Origin: Leisingera sp. SS27 | GTDB lineage: Bacteria; Pseudomonadota; Alphaproteobacteria; Rhodobacterales; Rhodobacteraceae | Direction of reading: 5' to 3' | Length of the DNA: 64,000 nucleotides | Assembly: GCF_028368855.1 (NCBI RefSeq) | Contig: NZ_JAQNCY010000010.1 | Location: forward strand, 1-64,000 | Shown: positions 52,689 through 60,718 of the stretch, in pieces | How positions within the stretch are numbered: the stretch's first letter is position 1 | Layout of the letters: each line of letters begins with the position of its first letter | The notes under the pieces: generated by a model | Databases searched by the model: none | What the model was told of the DNA's origin: nothing | The model's input: the letters and a program-made list of their open reading frames with translations, nothing else | Program-made: the position numbers and the translations under genes

Positions 52689-53675
52689 ATGCCGCCAAAT
52701 CAGCCGCCCCTATTCGAATTCCTGCTGTTCGACGGGTTTTCCAACATGGTGCTGGCCAGCGCCATGGAGCCGCTGCGCGATGTGCGGATGAACTCCGGCC
52801 AGGAGGTCGCCGGCTGGCGGGTCAGCACCCTGGATGGCGCGCCCGTCACCAGCTCCAGCGGCTTACAGATTACCCCCGACGGGGCGTTCAGCGAGGATCA
52901 GGGCAACCGCACCCTGGTGCTGGTTGCGGGCTACCACGTGCGCGAACAGGTGACGCCTGCGCTGCTGACCCGGCTGCGCAACGCGGTGCGGCGGGCAGAG
53001 CGGGTGCTGGCGCTGGATACCGCCGCCTGGCTGCTGGCCGCCGCTGGCGTGCTGGACGGGCATAGCGCGACGATCCACTGGCAGGAGCTGGACGCCTTTG
53101 CCGAGACCTTCCCCAAGGTCGATGTTTCCACCGCGCGGTTTGTCCGGTCCGGCCCGTTCCTGACCTGCGGCGGCGCCAGCACCGCGCTCGACATGATGCT
53201 GAGCCTCATTCAGGATCTCTACGGCTCCGCCGCCGCCTTTGGCGCCTCCACCATGTTTGTCTACGACCCGTCGCGCCAGTCGGAGCTGAACCGCGGCGCC
53301 GCGCGGCTGGAGCAGAAAGGCTCGCCCAAGATCCTGAAGGCGGCGAACCTGATGGCAGAGACCATCGAAACCCCGCTAAGCACGGCGGCGCTGGCCAGTC
53401 GGGTGTCGCTGTCCGAACGCACGCTGGCGCGGGCTTTCCAGCGGGAACTCGGCATGACGCCAGGCAAATACTACAAGATGCTGCGGCTCCAGCACGCCCG
53501 TTACCTGTCGGAGGAAACCCATCTGAGCCTGGAGCAGATTGCCCTGCGCTGCGGGTTTTCCTCTGCCTCCTCTCTGGGGCGGTCGTTCAGCGGGCATTTC
53601 GGCCGGACCATCCGCGAGGCGCGGGGACAGGAGAAACCCTGGGTGCAGAAGACCGGCCGCAGTGGGCGCGGCTGA
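52689..53675 (+). CDS. cdhR: GlxA-type AraC family regulator (CdhR-like)
   Basis: 328 residues. The N-terminal class I glutamine-amidotransferase-like (DJ-1/PfpI) domain includes FEFLLFDGFSNMVLASAMEP and DTAAWLLAAAGVLDG. The C-terminal AraC domain has two HTHs (TPLSTAALASRVSLSERTLA; LSLEQIALRCGFSSASSLGR). Pseudomonas CdhR, activator of carnitine catabolism, has the same architecture and also sits by cdh genes. ATG 52689 matches the domain start. It is divergent from the acetoacetate-CoA ligase gene. Confidence 0.87.
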   Translation: MPPNQPPLFEFLLFDGFSNMVLASAMEPLRDVRMNSGQEVAGWRVSTLDGAPVTSSSGLQITPDGAFSEDQGNRTLVLVAGYHVREQVTPALLTRLRNAVRRAERVLALDTAAWLLAAAGVLDGHSATIHWQELDAFAETFPKVDVSTARFVRSGPFLTCGGASTALDMMLSLIQDLYGSAAAFGASTMFVYDPSRQSELNRGAARLEQKGSPKILKAANLMAETIETPLSTAALASRVSLSERTLARAFQRELGMTPGKYYKMLRLQHARYLSEETHLSLEQIALRCGFSSASSLGRSFSGHFGRTIREARGQEKPWVQKTGRSGRG

Positions 53676-53700
53676 AAACGGCATCCGGCCGGCAGCGGCC

Positions 53701-54597
53701 TTAGACGAGGCCCATGGCCACCGGTGAATGCGGCTCAATTCCAAGGTCGCTAAAACTTGCGACCCCTTCGCCCACGGTATTGTCGCGCCGCATCAGCGCG
53801 ATCTGTGCCGGGGTAACCGGAGGCCTGGGCAGCAGCGACAGCAGCGCCGCTGCTATCCGCCACAGAACAAACGGCACCGGCAGCAGCAGGCGGCGGCGGC
53901 CGGTCCGGGCGGCCAGCCGCTGCAGGATGTCACGGTAGGCCAGCACATCCGGCCCGCCCAGCTCAAACACCTTGCGCTGCGCCCGCGGGCCTTCCAGAAC
54001 ACGGGCCACCGCTTCCGCCACGTCCTCCACCCAGACCGGCTGCAGCCGGGTCTGGCCGCGGCCGAACAGCGGGATCACCGGCAGCTGCGCGGCAAGCCGC
54101 TGCAGATCCCCGAAGAACACGCCGCCCTCACAGAACATCACGCTGGGCCGCAGGATCACCGCATCCGGGCAGGCACTGCGCACCGCGGCCTCCCCCTCGG
54201 CCCTGGCCCGCACATAGGCCGAGGACGAATGCAGGCTGGCGCCGATGCCGGAGATTTGGATCAGCCGCTGGCCCGGGGTCTGCCGCACCAGCCGGGCAAC
54301 CCTGCGGGCGCCCTCCACATGCACGCTGTGAAAATCCTGCTGCCGGGTTTCCGTGTAAAAGCCGATGCAATTGACCACCCACCCGGCACCGCTGAGAGCA
54401 CGGGCCATGACGCTCTGCTGTGCCAGATCGGTCTGCACCTGCGCCACCCCCGGTTCCCACTCCTGCGGCGGCAGCGCCCCGGGCGCACGGGTGCCCGCGC
54501 TGACGCTGCAGCCCTGCTGCTGCAGACGCCGCACCACCCGGCGGCCGAGGAACCCCGTGCCGCCCAGCACGATCACTCTGCGCGGGCTGATCTGCAT
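53701..54597 (-). CDS. NAD(P)-binding epimerase/dehydratase-like protein (NDUFA9-type atypical SDR)
   Basis: 298 residues. The N-terminal Rossmann motif is VIVLGGTGFLGRRVVRRL (TGxxGxxG), with the VVNCIGFY and ISGIGASLHSSSAYVRARAEGE region giving a tyrosine/serine-containing active-site-like segment. ELGGPDVLAYRDILQRLA is typical of the NDUFA9-like subgroup. A function in quinone-linked or carbohydrate chemistry cannot be assigned. GGGAG lies 10 bases before the ATG. It is 81 bases downstream of dodecin in the same direction. Confidence 0.82.
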   Translation of the reverse strand: MQISPRRVIVLGGTGFLGRRVVRRLQQQGCSVSAGTRAPGALPPQEWEPGVAQVQTDLAQQSVMARALSGAGWVVNCIGFYTETRQQDFHSVHVEGARRVARLVRQTPGQRLIQISGIGASLHSSSAYVRARAEGEAAVRSACPDAVILRPSVMFCEGGVFFGDLQRLAAQLPVIPLFGRGQTRLQPVWVEDVAEAVARVLEGPRAQRKVFELGGPDVLAYRDILQRLAARTGRRRLLLPVPFVLWRIAAALLSLLPRPPVTPAQIALMRRDNTVGEGVASFSDLGIEPHSPVAMGLV

Positions 54598-54678
54598 CCG
54601 GAAACGCTCCCAATTTGGATCTGCGCCTCCAGATAGCGCATCCGCACCGCCGCGCCACCCGCCTGCGGCTCTTCCGGC

Positions 54679-54885
54679 TCAATCCAGCCGGAACCCGATC
54701 TTCAGGCCGACCTGGTAGTGGGCAACCTTGCCATCCTCGACATGGCCGCGGATTTCTCCAACCTCGAACCAGCCGATGTGGTCAATGGTCCTGGACGCCC
54801 GGGCAATCGCCCCGCTGATTGCGTCCTCAATGCTGGACTGCGAACTGCCCACCACATCCACTGTCTTGTAAACCGCGTCACTCAT
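54679..54885 (-). CDS. Dodecin family flavin-binding protein
   Basis: 68 residues, full length for the family. The tryptophan in IDHIGWFEVGEIRG stacks on flavin in characterised dodecins, and the C-terminal HYQVGLKIGFRLD strand carries the ligand glutamine. Dodecins form hollow dodecamers that store flavins. GGAGG 6 bases before ATG 54885 sets the start. The neighbouring operon at 55067 encodes several flavin enzymes, though the link may be fortuitous. Confidence 0.92.
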   Translation of the reverse strand: MSDAVYKTVDVVGSSQSSIEDAISGAIARASRTIDHIGWFEVGEIRGHVEDGKVAHYQVGLKIGFRLD

Positions 54886-54994
54886 CACACACCTCCACAC
54901 ACTCTGCGGCCAGATCAGCCGCAGTACAGGCTCCAGTGTGACCGGATCCGCGCCCGCGTCCAGAGTTTCCGCCGCTGCAACGCGTGGATCCCCT

Positions 54995-55050
54995 CTTCAT
55001 CTGGCCGGAAATATCCCCGGGGGAGCGCGAGGGGGCAGGCAGCCCCCTCG
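54995..55050 (+). repeat. Dispersed palindromic (REP-like) element, copy 2
   Basis: On the plus strand it reads CTTCATCTGGCCGGAAATAT, then CCCCGGGGGAGCGCGAGGGG, ending in a hairpin CGAGGGGGC (55028-55036), loop AGGCA, GCCCCCTCG (55042-55050). Order and wording match copy 1 at 22383-22432. It lies 17 bases beyond the aldehyde dehydrogenase stop and may double as its terminator. Confidence 0.65.
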
Positions 55051-55066
55051 TTCCCGCCTGCGCAAA

Positions 55067-56530
55067 TCAGCGCATCACAAAGGGGTCGGGGATCGGATCA
55101 TCGCTGGTGCGCAGCCAGACGGTCTTGACCTTTGTGTAATCGAGCGCCGCCTGCAGCCCGCCCTCGCGCCCGTGTCCTGACAGCCCGTGGCCGCCAAAGG
55201 GGGCAATCGGGCTGACCGCGCGGTAGGTGTTGACCCAGACAATGCCCGCCCGGATGCCCCGGATCATCCGGTGCGCGCGATTGAGGTTCCGGGTGAACAC
55301 CCCCGAAGCGAGGCCAAAAGCCGTGTTGTTGGCGATTTCCATCGCCTCAGCCTCGGTCTCGAACTCCACCACCGACAGCACCGGGCCGAAGAATTCGTTC
55401 GACAGGCAAGGCGCCTCCGGCGCGGCGGAACAATCGAGCACCGTTGGCGGGAAGAAGAACCCCTGCCCCTTCGGCACGGCGCCGCCAGTAACCAGCTTGG
55501 CACCTGCGGCAACCGAAGCTTCGATCAGCCGCAGCGCATGGTCGCGCTGTTTCAGGGTGCAAAGCGGTCCGACCTCGGTTGCCATGTCATCCGGCGCGCC
55601 GATCACCACCGCTTCGGCCTTCTCCTTCAGCCGCTGAAGGAAGGCATCCTTGATCCCCTTCTGGATCACCAGCCGCGATCCCGCGACGCAGCTTTGCCCT
55701 GTGGCAGCGAATATGCCGGAGACCTGCGCATTCACCGCACTTTCCAGATCGGCGTCGTCAAACACGATGAAAGGCGACTTGCCGCCCAACTCCAGCGAGG
55801 TGGAGGCGAGGTTCTCCGCCGAATTGCGCACGATATGGCGCGCGGTTTCCGGCCCGCCGGTAAAGGCCACATGGGCGACGCTCGCGTGGCTGGTCAGCGC
55901 GGCACCGGCCTCCGGCCCGCCGGTGATCACGTTCAGCACGCCGGGCGGAAAGCCCGCCTGATCAAAGATCCGGGCAAACTCCAGCATCGGCGCCGGACCT
56001 TCTTCCGAGGCTTTCAGCACCACCGTGCAGCCCGCCGCCAGCGCCGGGCCGATTTTCACCGCCGACAGAAACAGCTGCGAATTCCACGGCACGATGGCGG
56101 CCACCACCCCCACCGGCTCGCGCCGCAGCCAGACCTCCATGTCCGGCTTGTCGATCGGCAGATGCGCGCCCTCGATCTTGTCCGCCAGGCCCGCGTAATA
56201 GCGGTAATATTCGGACACATAGGCAATCTGGGCTGAGGTCTCGCGGATGATCTTGCCGGTGTCGCGGGTTTCCAGCTCTGCCAGCCGCGGGGCATTTTCT
56301 GCCACCAGATCAGCCAGCCGCATCAGCAGCTTGCCGCGCTGGGTGGCCGTCATCCCCGCCCATTCGGGGGAGAAGAACGCAGCCTCCGCAGCCCGCACCG
56401 CCCTGTCCACATCAGACGCGGAAGCGGCCGGCATCTGCGCCCAGGCCGTACCGGTTGCGGGATCCAGGCTTTCGAACGAGGCGACTGCGTCCTCAAACGC
56501 GCCGCCGATATACTGCTGGAAAGACTGCAT
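55067..56530 (-). CDS. Aldehyde dehydrogenase family protein
   Basis: 487 residues. The general-base glutamate is in SLELGGKSPFIVF (about 247) and the catalytic cysteine in FAATGQSCVAGSRL (about 281). The NAD-binding segment VPWNSQLFLSAVKIGPALAAG is present. It oxidises an aldehyde to its acid. It is the last gene of the five-gene minus-strand operon, 11 bases after the luciferase-like gene, implying that an aldehyde or semialdehyde is released by the upstream enzymes. Confidence 0.92.
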   Translation of the reverse strand: MQSFQQYIGGAFEDAVASFESLDPATGTAWAQMPAASASDVDRAVRAAEAAFFSPEWAGMTATQRGKLLMRLADLVAENAPRLAELETRDTGKIIRETSAQIAYVSEYYRYYAGLADKIEGAHLPIDKPDMEVWLRREPVGVVAAIVPWNSQLFLSAVKIGPALAAGCTVVLKASEEGPAPMLEFARIFDQAGFPPGVLNVITGGPEAGAALTSHASVAHVAFTGGPETARHIVRNSAENLASTSLELGGKSPFIVFDDADLESAVNAQVSGIFAATGQSCVAGSRLVIQKGIKDAFLQRLKEKAEAVVIGAPDDMATEVGPLCTLKQRDHALRLIEASVAAGAKLVTGGAVPKGQGFFFPPTVLDCSAAPEAPCLSNEFFGPVLSVVEFETEAEAMEIANNTAFGLASGVFTRNLNRAHRMIRGIRAGIVWVNTYRAVSPIAPFGGHGLSGHGREGGLQAALDYTKVKTVWLRTSDDPIPDPFVMR

Positions 56531-56541
56531 CTGCCGCTCCT

Positions 56542-57579
56542 TTACTGAAACGCGGGCATCACATCCGTGATGAACCGCTCAAGCGAGGCTTTCTTGCGCT
56601 CGAAACTCATGCTGCTGTCGATCCAGAACGCGTATTCATCATACCCCAGTGCCTCGTAGTTTTTCAGCCGTTCAATCACCGCCGCCGGTTCACCGATCAC
56701 CAGATCGCGCTCCATCGCCTCGGGCGAGTAGAACGGATGCGCGGCAATCTCCTCGTCACTCAGCGGATCAATCAGGCCCTGGCTGACGTCCCGCTTGTTC
56801 ATGAACCAGGCCCCGAAGTAGCAGTAGAAGCGATTGAGCTCCTCCGCCCCGCGTTTCACGTCGGCGGGGCTGTCGGCCACATAGGTGTGCTGCAGCAGCA
56901 TGATCTTGGGCCGCGGCACATCGCTGTGTTTGGCGCAGGCATCGTTGAATTTGCCCATCAGATCGGCGATTTCCCCGTCGCCTTTCCACAGCGGCGTCAC
57001 CTGCACGTTGCACCCCTGTGCAACCGCGAATTCATGGCTGTTCGGATCGCGCGCAGCCACCCAGATCGGCGGGCCGTCCTGCTGCAGCGGTTTCGGCGAG
57101 GACGTGGTTTTCGGGAAGGAATGGAACTCGCCTTCCTGCGCGTAATCGCCCTGCCACAACCCCTGTACTGCCGGGATCAGCTCGCGCATCCGCTGACCCG
57201 CCTCCCAGGCGTCCATACCCGGCATCATGCGCTCGTATTCATAAGAGTACGCGCCGCGCGCGATGCCCAGATCCAGGCGGCCCTCAGTGATGATATCGGT
57301 CATCGCCGCCTCACCGGCCAGCCGGATCGGATGCCAGAACGGCGCAATCACCGTGCCGGTGCCCAGGCGCACGTTCTTGGTCTGCCGCGCCACGTCAATG
57401 AGATTCAGGAACGGGTTCGGCGAGATGGTGAAATTCATCCCGTGATGCTCGCCGGTCCAAACCGCGTGCATGCCGCCGTCATCGGCGATTTTGCACAGCT
57501 GGATGAACTCGTCATAAAGCCGTTTCTGATCGTCCCCTTCGGAAATCCGCTCCATATGCGCAAAGAGTGAAAATTTCAT
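56542..57579 (-). CDS. LLM-class flavin-dependent monooxygenase (luciferase-like)
   Basis: 345 residues in a bacterial-luciferase-like TIM barrel. IADDGGMHAVWTGEHHGMNF at the N-terminus, GTGTVIAPFWHPIRLAGEAA and GRLDLGIARGAYSYEYER are the family blocks. Such enzymes use reduced FMN and O2 to oxidise a substrate, sometimes cleaving C-N or ring bonds. The reductant is very likely the product of the directly upstream flavin reductase gene, which overlaps it by 4 bases (ATGA, 57576-57579). Confidence 0.9.
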   Translation of the reverse strand: MKFSLFAHMERISEGDDQKRLYDEFIQLCKIADDGGMHAVWTGEHHGMNFTISPNPFLNLIDVARQTKNVRLGTGTVIAPFWHPIRLAGEAAMTDIITEGRLDLGIARGAYSYEYERMMPGMDAWEAGQRMRELIPAVQGLWQGDYAQEGEFHSFPKTTSSPKPLQQDGPPIWVAARDPNSHEFAVAQGCNVQVTPLWKGDGEIADLMGKFNDACAKHSDVPRPKIMLLQHTYVADSPADVKRGAEELNRFYCYFGAWFMNKRDVSQGLIDPLSDEEIAAHPFYSPEAMERDLVIGEPAAVIERLKNYEALGYDEYAFWIDSSMSFERKKASLERFITDVMPAFQ

Positions 57580-58502
57580 GCGCCCTTGCTCCCTGTCGCC
57601 ACGGGGCGGACCTGCCCTGTGGTCTGATTGCCATAATACACCCCGAAATTGCCCATCCGGGCTTCACTGGCGAACCGCTCCAGCATGGTGCACATCGCCG
57701 CATCGGCTATGTCCATCAGCGTGGATTGGGTCAGTGCCGTGAAAACACCCTTGGCCGGTGTGCCGCCGGCCGATTGGCACAGAAACGAGATGTGCTGATG
57801 TTCGCGCGCTTTGTCTTCGTAGACGGAATAGATGAACCCCGGCTCCGCCTCGACGCCGGTGTCCGCAATCAGCTTGGCCAGAGCGGCAGAGGCGCCCTCC
57901 TTGCCGACGCGGATTTCAGGCAGCGTCAGCTTGCCCTGGTCGTTGCCCATGAGCAGCACCTTGCCCTCATGCTCGATCAAGGCTGAGACAATCAGCTTGG
58001 CGCCTTGGGTCAGGGCTTCGGCCTCCGCCGCTGCTGTCACATAGGCGCCGCGGGCATATCCCAGCCCCGGCGCTGGCGAGGTCTCAAACGCCTCGACCCG
58101 GCCGATCAGGATCAGGTGGTCGCCTGCCTCAACCCGGTTGTGCATAGAGCAGTCGAACCAGGCGGAAACGCCCTCAAACACCGGGCTGCCCTCAGGCCCC
58201 TTCTGCCAGCTGACGGCGGCAAAACGGTCCTCAACGGGCCGGGCAAAGGTGTTGGAGACGTCCTTCTGGTCCTCTGCCAGCACATTGACGGCAAACCCAT
58301 CCGCCTGATCGAAGGCCGCATAATTACTGGAGGAATTGGCAATACAGACCAGCACCAGCGGCGGGTCCAGCGACACGGAGGTAAAGGAGTTGGCGGTAAA
58401 ACCGATGGGGTTTCCCTCGGGGTCATGCGTTGTCACCACGGTGACGCCGGTCATGAAAGTGCCGAATGCATTGCGCAGGGCGCGCGGGTCGATCTCGCTC
58501 AT
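57576..58502 (-). CDS. Flavin reductase fused to a degenerate Nudix-like domain
   Basis: 308 residues. Residues 1-165 are a flavin reductase split barrel (RNAFGTFMTGVTVVTTHDPE, IGFTANSFTSVSLDPPLVLV, ADGFAVNVLAEDQ). From about 178 the rest resembles a Nudix hydrolase (LIVSALIEHEGKVLLMG, GKLTLPEIRVGKEGASAALA), but the REx2EE catalytic residues are replaced (AK and AD). Standalone reductases are about 160-180 residues. It supplies FMNH2 to the monooxygenase. The extra domain may bind a nucleotide or flavin ligand. It overlaps both neighbours by 4 bases. Confidence 0.87.
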   Translation of the reverse strand: MSEIDPRALRNAFGTFMTGVTVVTTHDPEGNPIGFTANSFTSVSLDPPLVLVCIANSSSNYAAFDQADGFAVNVLAEDQKDVSNTFARPVEDRFAAVSWQKGPEGSPVFEGVSAWFDCSMHNRVEAGDHLILIGRVEAFETSPAPGLGYARGAYVTAAAEAEALTQGAKLIVSALIEHEGKVLLMGNDQGKLTLPEIRVGKEGASAALAKLIADTGVEAEPGFIYSVYEDKAREHQHISFLCQSAGGTPAKGVFTALTQSTLMDIADAAMCTMLERFASEARMGNFGVYYGNQTTGQVRPVATGSKGA

Positions 58503-59302
58503 GACGTTGCTCCTTCCGTATCCAGCCAGTCCTGCAAGGCGGCGTTGACCGCTGCGGGGGCAGTCAGGTTGACCATATGCCGGTGGCCTTCGATGACAAC
58601 CGCCCTGCCCTGCGGCGCGGCATCCGCCATGGCCTGTGCCATCGCGGGCGTCGAGTTCGGATCGCCATCGCCGGTCAGCGCCAGCAGCGGGCAGCGGATG
58701 CCCGCAAAGCCGTCCGCATAGGTGCTGTCGCCGCGGGCAAAGGCGGTATAGGCGGCGGCGTAACCTGCCAAGTTTACACCCGACAGCCATTCACCCACCT
58801 GCGCCCGCGCCGCTTGGTCGGCGGGGCTGTTGCCGAACCAGCGCGCCAGCGGCGTTTCCAGATCAAAGCTGCCCGCGCGGATTTCAGCCGCGCGCACCTC
58901 AACCGCAGCCCGTGCGTCAGCTGAACGGCGGAACACCCCGTTCAGCAGCGCCACGCGGGCCGCGTTTTCCGGATGGCTGACAGCATAGCCGCCGGCAATC
59001 AGCGCGCCCATGGAATGGCCCGCCAGACTGACCGGCCCCAGATCCAGCGCCTGCAGCACAGCATGCAGCCAGGCCACATAATCCGGCAGTTCGGTGCCCT
59101 CCGGCAGCGGCGCGCTGCCGCCATGGCCGGGCATGTCCAGCGCGATGACCTCATGGGTCTGCGCAAAAGCCTCAATCTGCGGCCCCCAGGCCGCCGACTG
59201 CATGCCAACCCCGTGGATCAGCACCAGCGGCGCCCCCTCCCCTGCCCTGAGGCAGGCAGCAGGGCCGTAAGGCTCAGACAGCTGCAGGGTTGTCGACGTC
59301 AT
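58499..59302 (-). CDS. Alpha/beta hydrolase
   Basis: 267 residues. The oxyanion region is PLVLIHGVGMQSAAWGPQIE, the nucleophile elbow is LAGHSMGALIAG (serine), and the catalytic histidine is probably in VIEGHRHMVNL near the end, with aspartate in ALTGDGDPNS. The size and gene company recall RutD of the pyrimidine Rut pathway, but sequence similarity is only at fold level as far as I can see. It overlaps the flavin reductase gene by 4 bases and the DUF1185 gene by 29 bases. Confidence 0.87.
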   Translation of the reverse strand: MTSTTLQLSEPYGPAACLRAGEGAPLVLIHGVGMQSAAWGPQIEAFAQTHEVIALDMPGHGGSAPLPEGTELPDYVAWLHAVLQALDLGPVSLAGHSMGALIAGGYAVSHPENAARVALLNGVFRRSADARAAVEVRAAEIRAGSFDLETPLARWFGNSPADQAARAQVGEWLSGVNLAGYAAAYTAFARGDSTYADGFAGIRCPLLALTGDGDPNSTPAMAQAMADAAPQGRAVVIEGHRHMVNLTAPAAVNAALQDWLDTEGATS

Positions 59303-59876
59303 GGCCCAGTTCCTTCAGGTCCTGATAGCGGTCGCCGATCCGGTGATGCGGCCGCCCGCCAATGGAGGCGCCAAGGGCGATCACGATCTCATCCGGGCCC
59401 GGCGCATCCGCGACCGACAGCTGGATGGTCAGGTAATGGCTGCGCCGCCCGCCGTCGTTCTTGTCCATCAGCGGGATCTGCAGCGAGGCATTCGCCGGCC
59501 CGCGGGTATTGGTGAAGGCCAGATAGGATTTCGCCCCCACCGCCTCGCGGAAGTGATTGCCAAAGCGCAGCGTGTGAATAAGGGCAGAGGCATGTTCCAC
59601 CTCGCCATTCACCCCGACGATGGCAGATTTGCCGTATCCCTCCACCTTATCGCCGCCGCCAGCGGCCTCCAGCACCATCGCCGTCAGCTTCTCGCCCAGA
59701 CCCGGCGCGCAGTCATGGATCGCCGGGCGCAGGTCCTCGACAAAGCCCTGCCCGGCCCAAGGGTTTTTGATCACCGCCACCGCGGCAATCATTTTCAGCG
59801 GCGTCTCAGCTGCCTTGCCGCCCTCGATCAGGGTTTCTTCGACATGCAGCAGCGTCTTGCGGATTTCGGCGGGCAT
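59274..59876 (-). CDS. DUF1185 / 'amino acid synthesis' family protein
   Basis: 200 residues, matching the PF06684 AA_synth family: IRKTLLHVEETLIEGGKAAE at the N-terminus, VIKNPWAGQGFVEDLRPAI, KSAIVGVNGEVEHASALIHT and GASIGGRPHHRIGDRYQDLK. The biochemical function is not established to my knowledge. It is the first gene of the five-gene operon, with AGGAAAG 9 bases before the ATG. A promoter with an embedded palindrome lies 28-64 bases upstream, and its stop region overlaps the hydrolase start. Confidence 0.85.
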   Translation of the reverse strand: MPAEIRKTLLHVEETLIEGGKAAETPLKMIAAVAVIKNPWAGQGFVEDLRPAIHDCAPGLGEKLTAMVLEAAGGGDKVEGYGKSAIVGVNGEVEHASALIHTLRFGNHFREAVGAKSYLAFTNTRGPANASLQIPLMDKNDGGRRSHYLTIQLSVADAPGPDEIVIALGASIGGRPHHRIGDRYQDLKELGHDVDNPAAV

Positions 59877-59910
59877 CGGCGGGTCTTTCCTGTCTGATTC
59901 CAGTTGCCAT

Positions 59911-59940
59911 AATATGGTATACCATAATACAGTATGTCAA
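59911..59940 (-). promoter_or_regulatory. Promoter of the five-gene operon with embedded GntR operator
   Basis: On the minus strand TTGACA (59940-59935), 18 bases, CATATT (59916-59911) form a sigma-70-like promoter. The perfect palindrome TATGGTATACCATA (59913-59926) covers the -10 box and part of the spacer. TGGTATACCA is the typical core bound by FadR-subfamily GntR repressors, so repression by the divergent GntR protein is expected. Confidence 0.75.
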
Positions 59941-59983
59941 TGCAGACTTGTTCCGCCCTGCCCCGGTTGCTATCGGAGGAAAC

Positions 59984-60658
59984 ATGACCAGCCCCATCAT
60001 GAGCAAAATCGACCACCAGCCGCAGACCCTGCGCGATATCGTGCAGGAACGGATGCGCGAGGCGATCATCTCCGGCCAGTTTGCCCCCGGCGAACGGCTG
60101 GTGGAGCGCCCCCTGTGCGACCAGCTCGGCGTCAGCCGCACCGTGGTGCGCGAAACGATCCGCTATCTGGAGGCAGAGGGGCTGGTGGAGATCCTGCCCG
60201 GCAAGGGGCCGATTGTGGCGCAGCTCACCTGGGCCGACGCGCGGCAGATCTACGATATCCGCCAGATGCTGGAGACCGCCGCCGCCACCGCCTGCGCGCA
60301 GCAAATCACACCGCAGCTGGCAGAACAGCTGAAAGCGGCGCTGCAGGACTTGCAGGAGGCCGTGGCCGCAGGCGTGCCCACCCCGATGCTGCAGGCCACA
60401 ACCGAGTTCTACCGGATCATCTTTGACGGCGCCGGCCACAACGTCGCCTGGGAAATCGCCCAGCGTCTGAACGGCCGCATCAGCCGGCTGCGGGCGGTGA
60501 CGCTCTCCACGGCAGAGCGCCAAAAACCCGGCCCCGCCCATATGCGGGATATCTGCGAGGCCATCGTCTCCGGCAATACAGAAGCCGCCCGCACCGCCAT
60601 CGAACAGCACCTGAGCGACGCCAAACACACCGCCGAGCGGCTGCTGCAAGAAAAATAG
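59984..60658 (+). CDS. GntR family (FCD/FadR-type) transcriptional regulator
   Basis: 224 residues. The winged HTH includes MREAIISGQFAPGERLVERP and LGVSRTVVRETIRYLEAEGL. The C-terminal all-helical FCD ligand domain contains IYDIRQMLETAAATACAQQ and a later HMRDICEAIVSGN segment with a metal-ligand histidine. GGAGG precedes ATG 59984. It is divergent from the DUF1185-led operon, with the predicted operator in the 107-base gap. Confidence 0.9.
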   Translation: MTSPIMSKIDHQPQTLRDIVQERMREAIISGQFAPGERLVERPLCDQLGVSRTVVRETIRYLEAEGLVEILPGKGPIVAQLTWADARQIYDIRQMLETAAATACAQQITPQLAEQLKAALQDLQEAVAAGVPTPMLQATTEFYRIIFDGAGHNVAWEIAQRLNGRISRLRAVTLSTAERQKPGPAHMRDICEAIVSGNTEAARTAIEQHLSDAKHTAERLLQEK

Positions 60659-60685
60659 CCGGTCTCCTCACTGGAAACCGGCTAT
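60655..60685 (+). terminator. Terminator overlapping the GntR gene stop
   Basis: ATAGCCGGT (60655-60663, including the TAG stop) pairs perfectly with ACCGGCTAT (60677-60685) across 13 bases, followed by CAAGGTTTGTTTGG. It separates the GntR gene from the convergent hutU. Confidence 0.6.
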
Positions 60686-60700
60686 CAAGGTTTGTTTGGC

Positions 60701-60718
60701 GGGCTGAATTATCAGCCC
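60701..60718 (-). terminator. Hairpin at the hutU 3' end
   Basis: GGGCTGA (60701-60707), loop ATTA, TCAGCCC (60712-60718) form a 7-base stem that includes the hutU stop codon. There is no T-run, so it is a modest candidate for ending the hut transcript. Confidence 0.4.
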
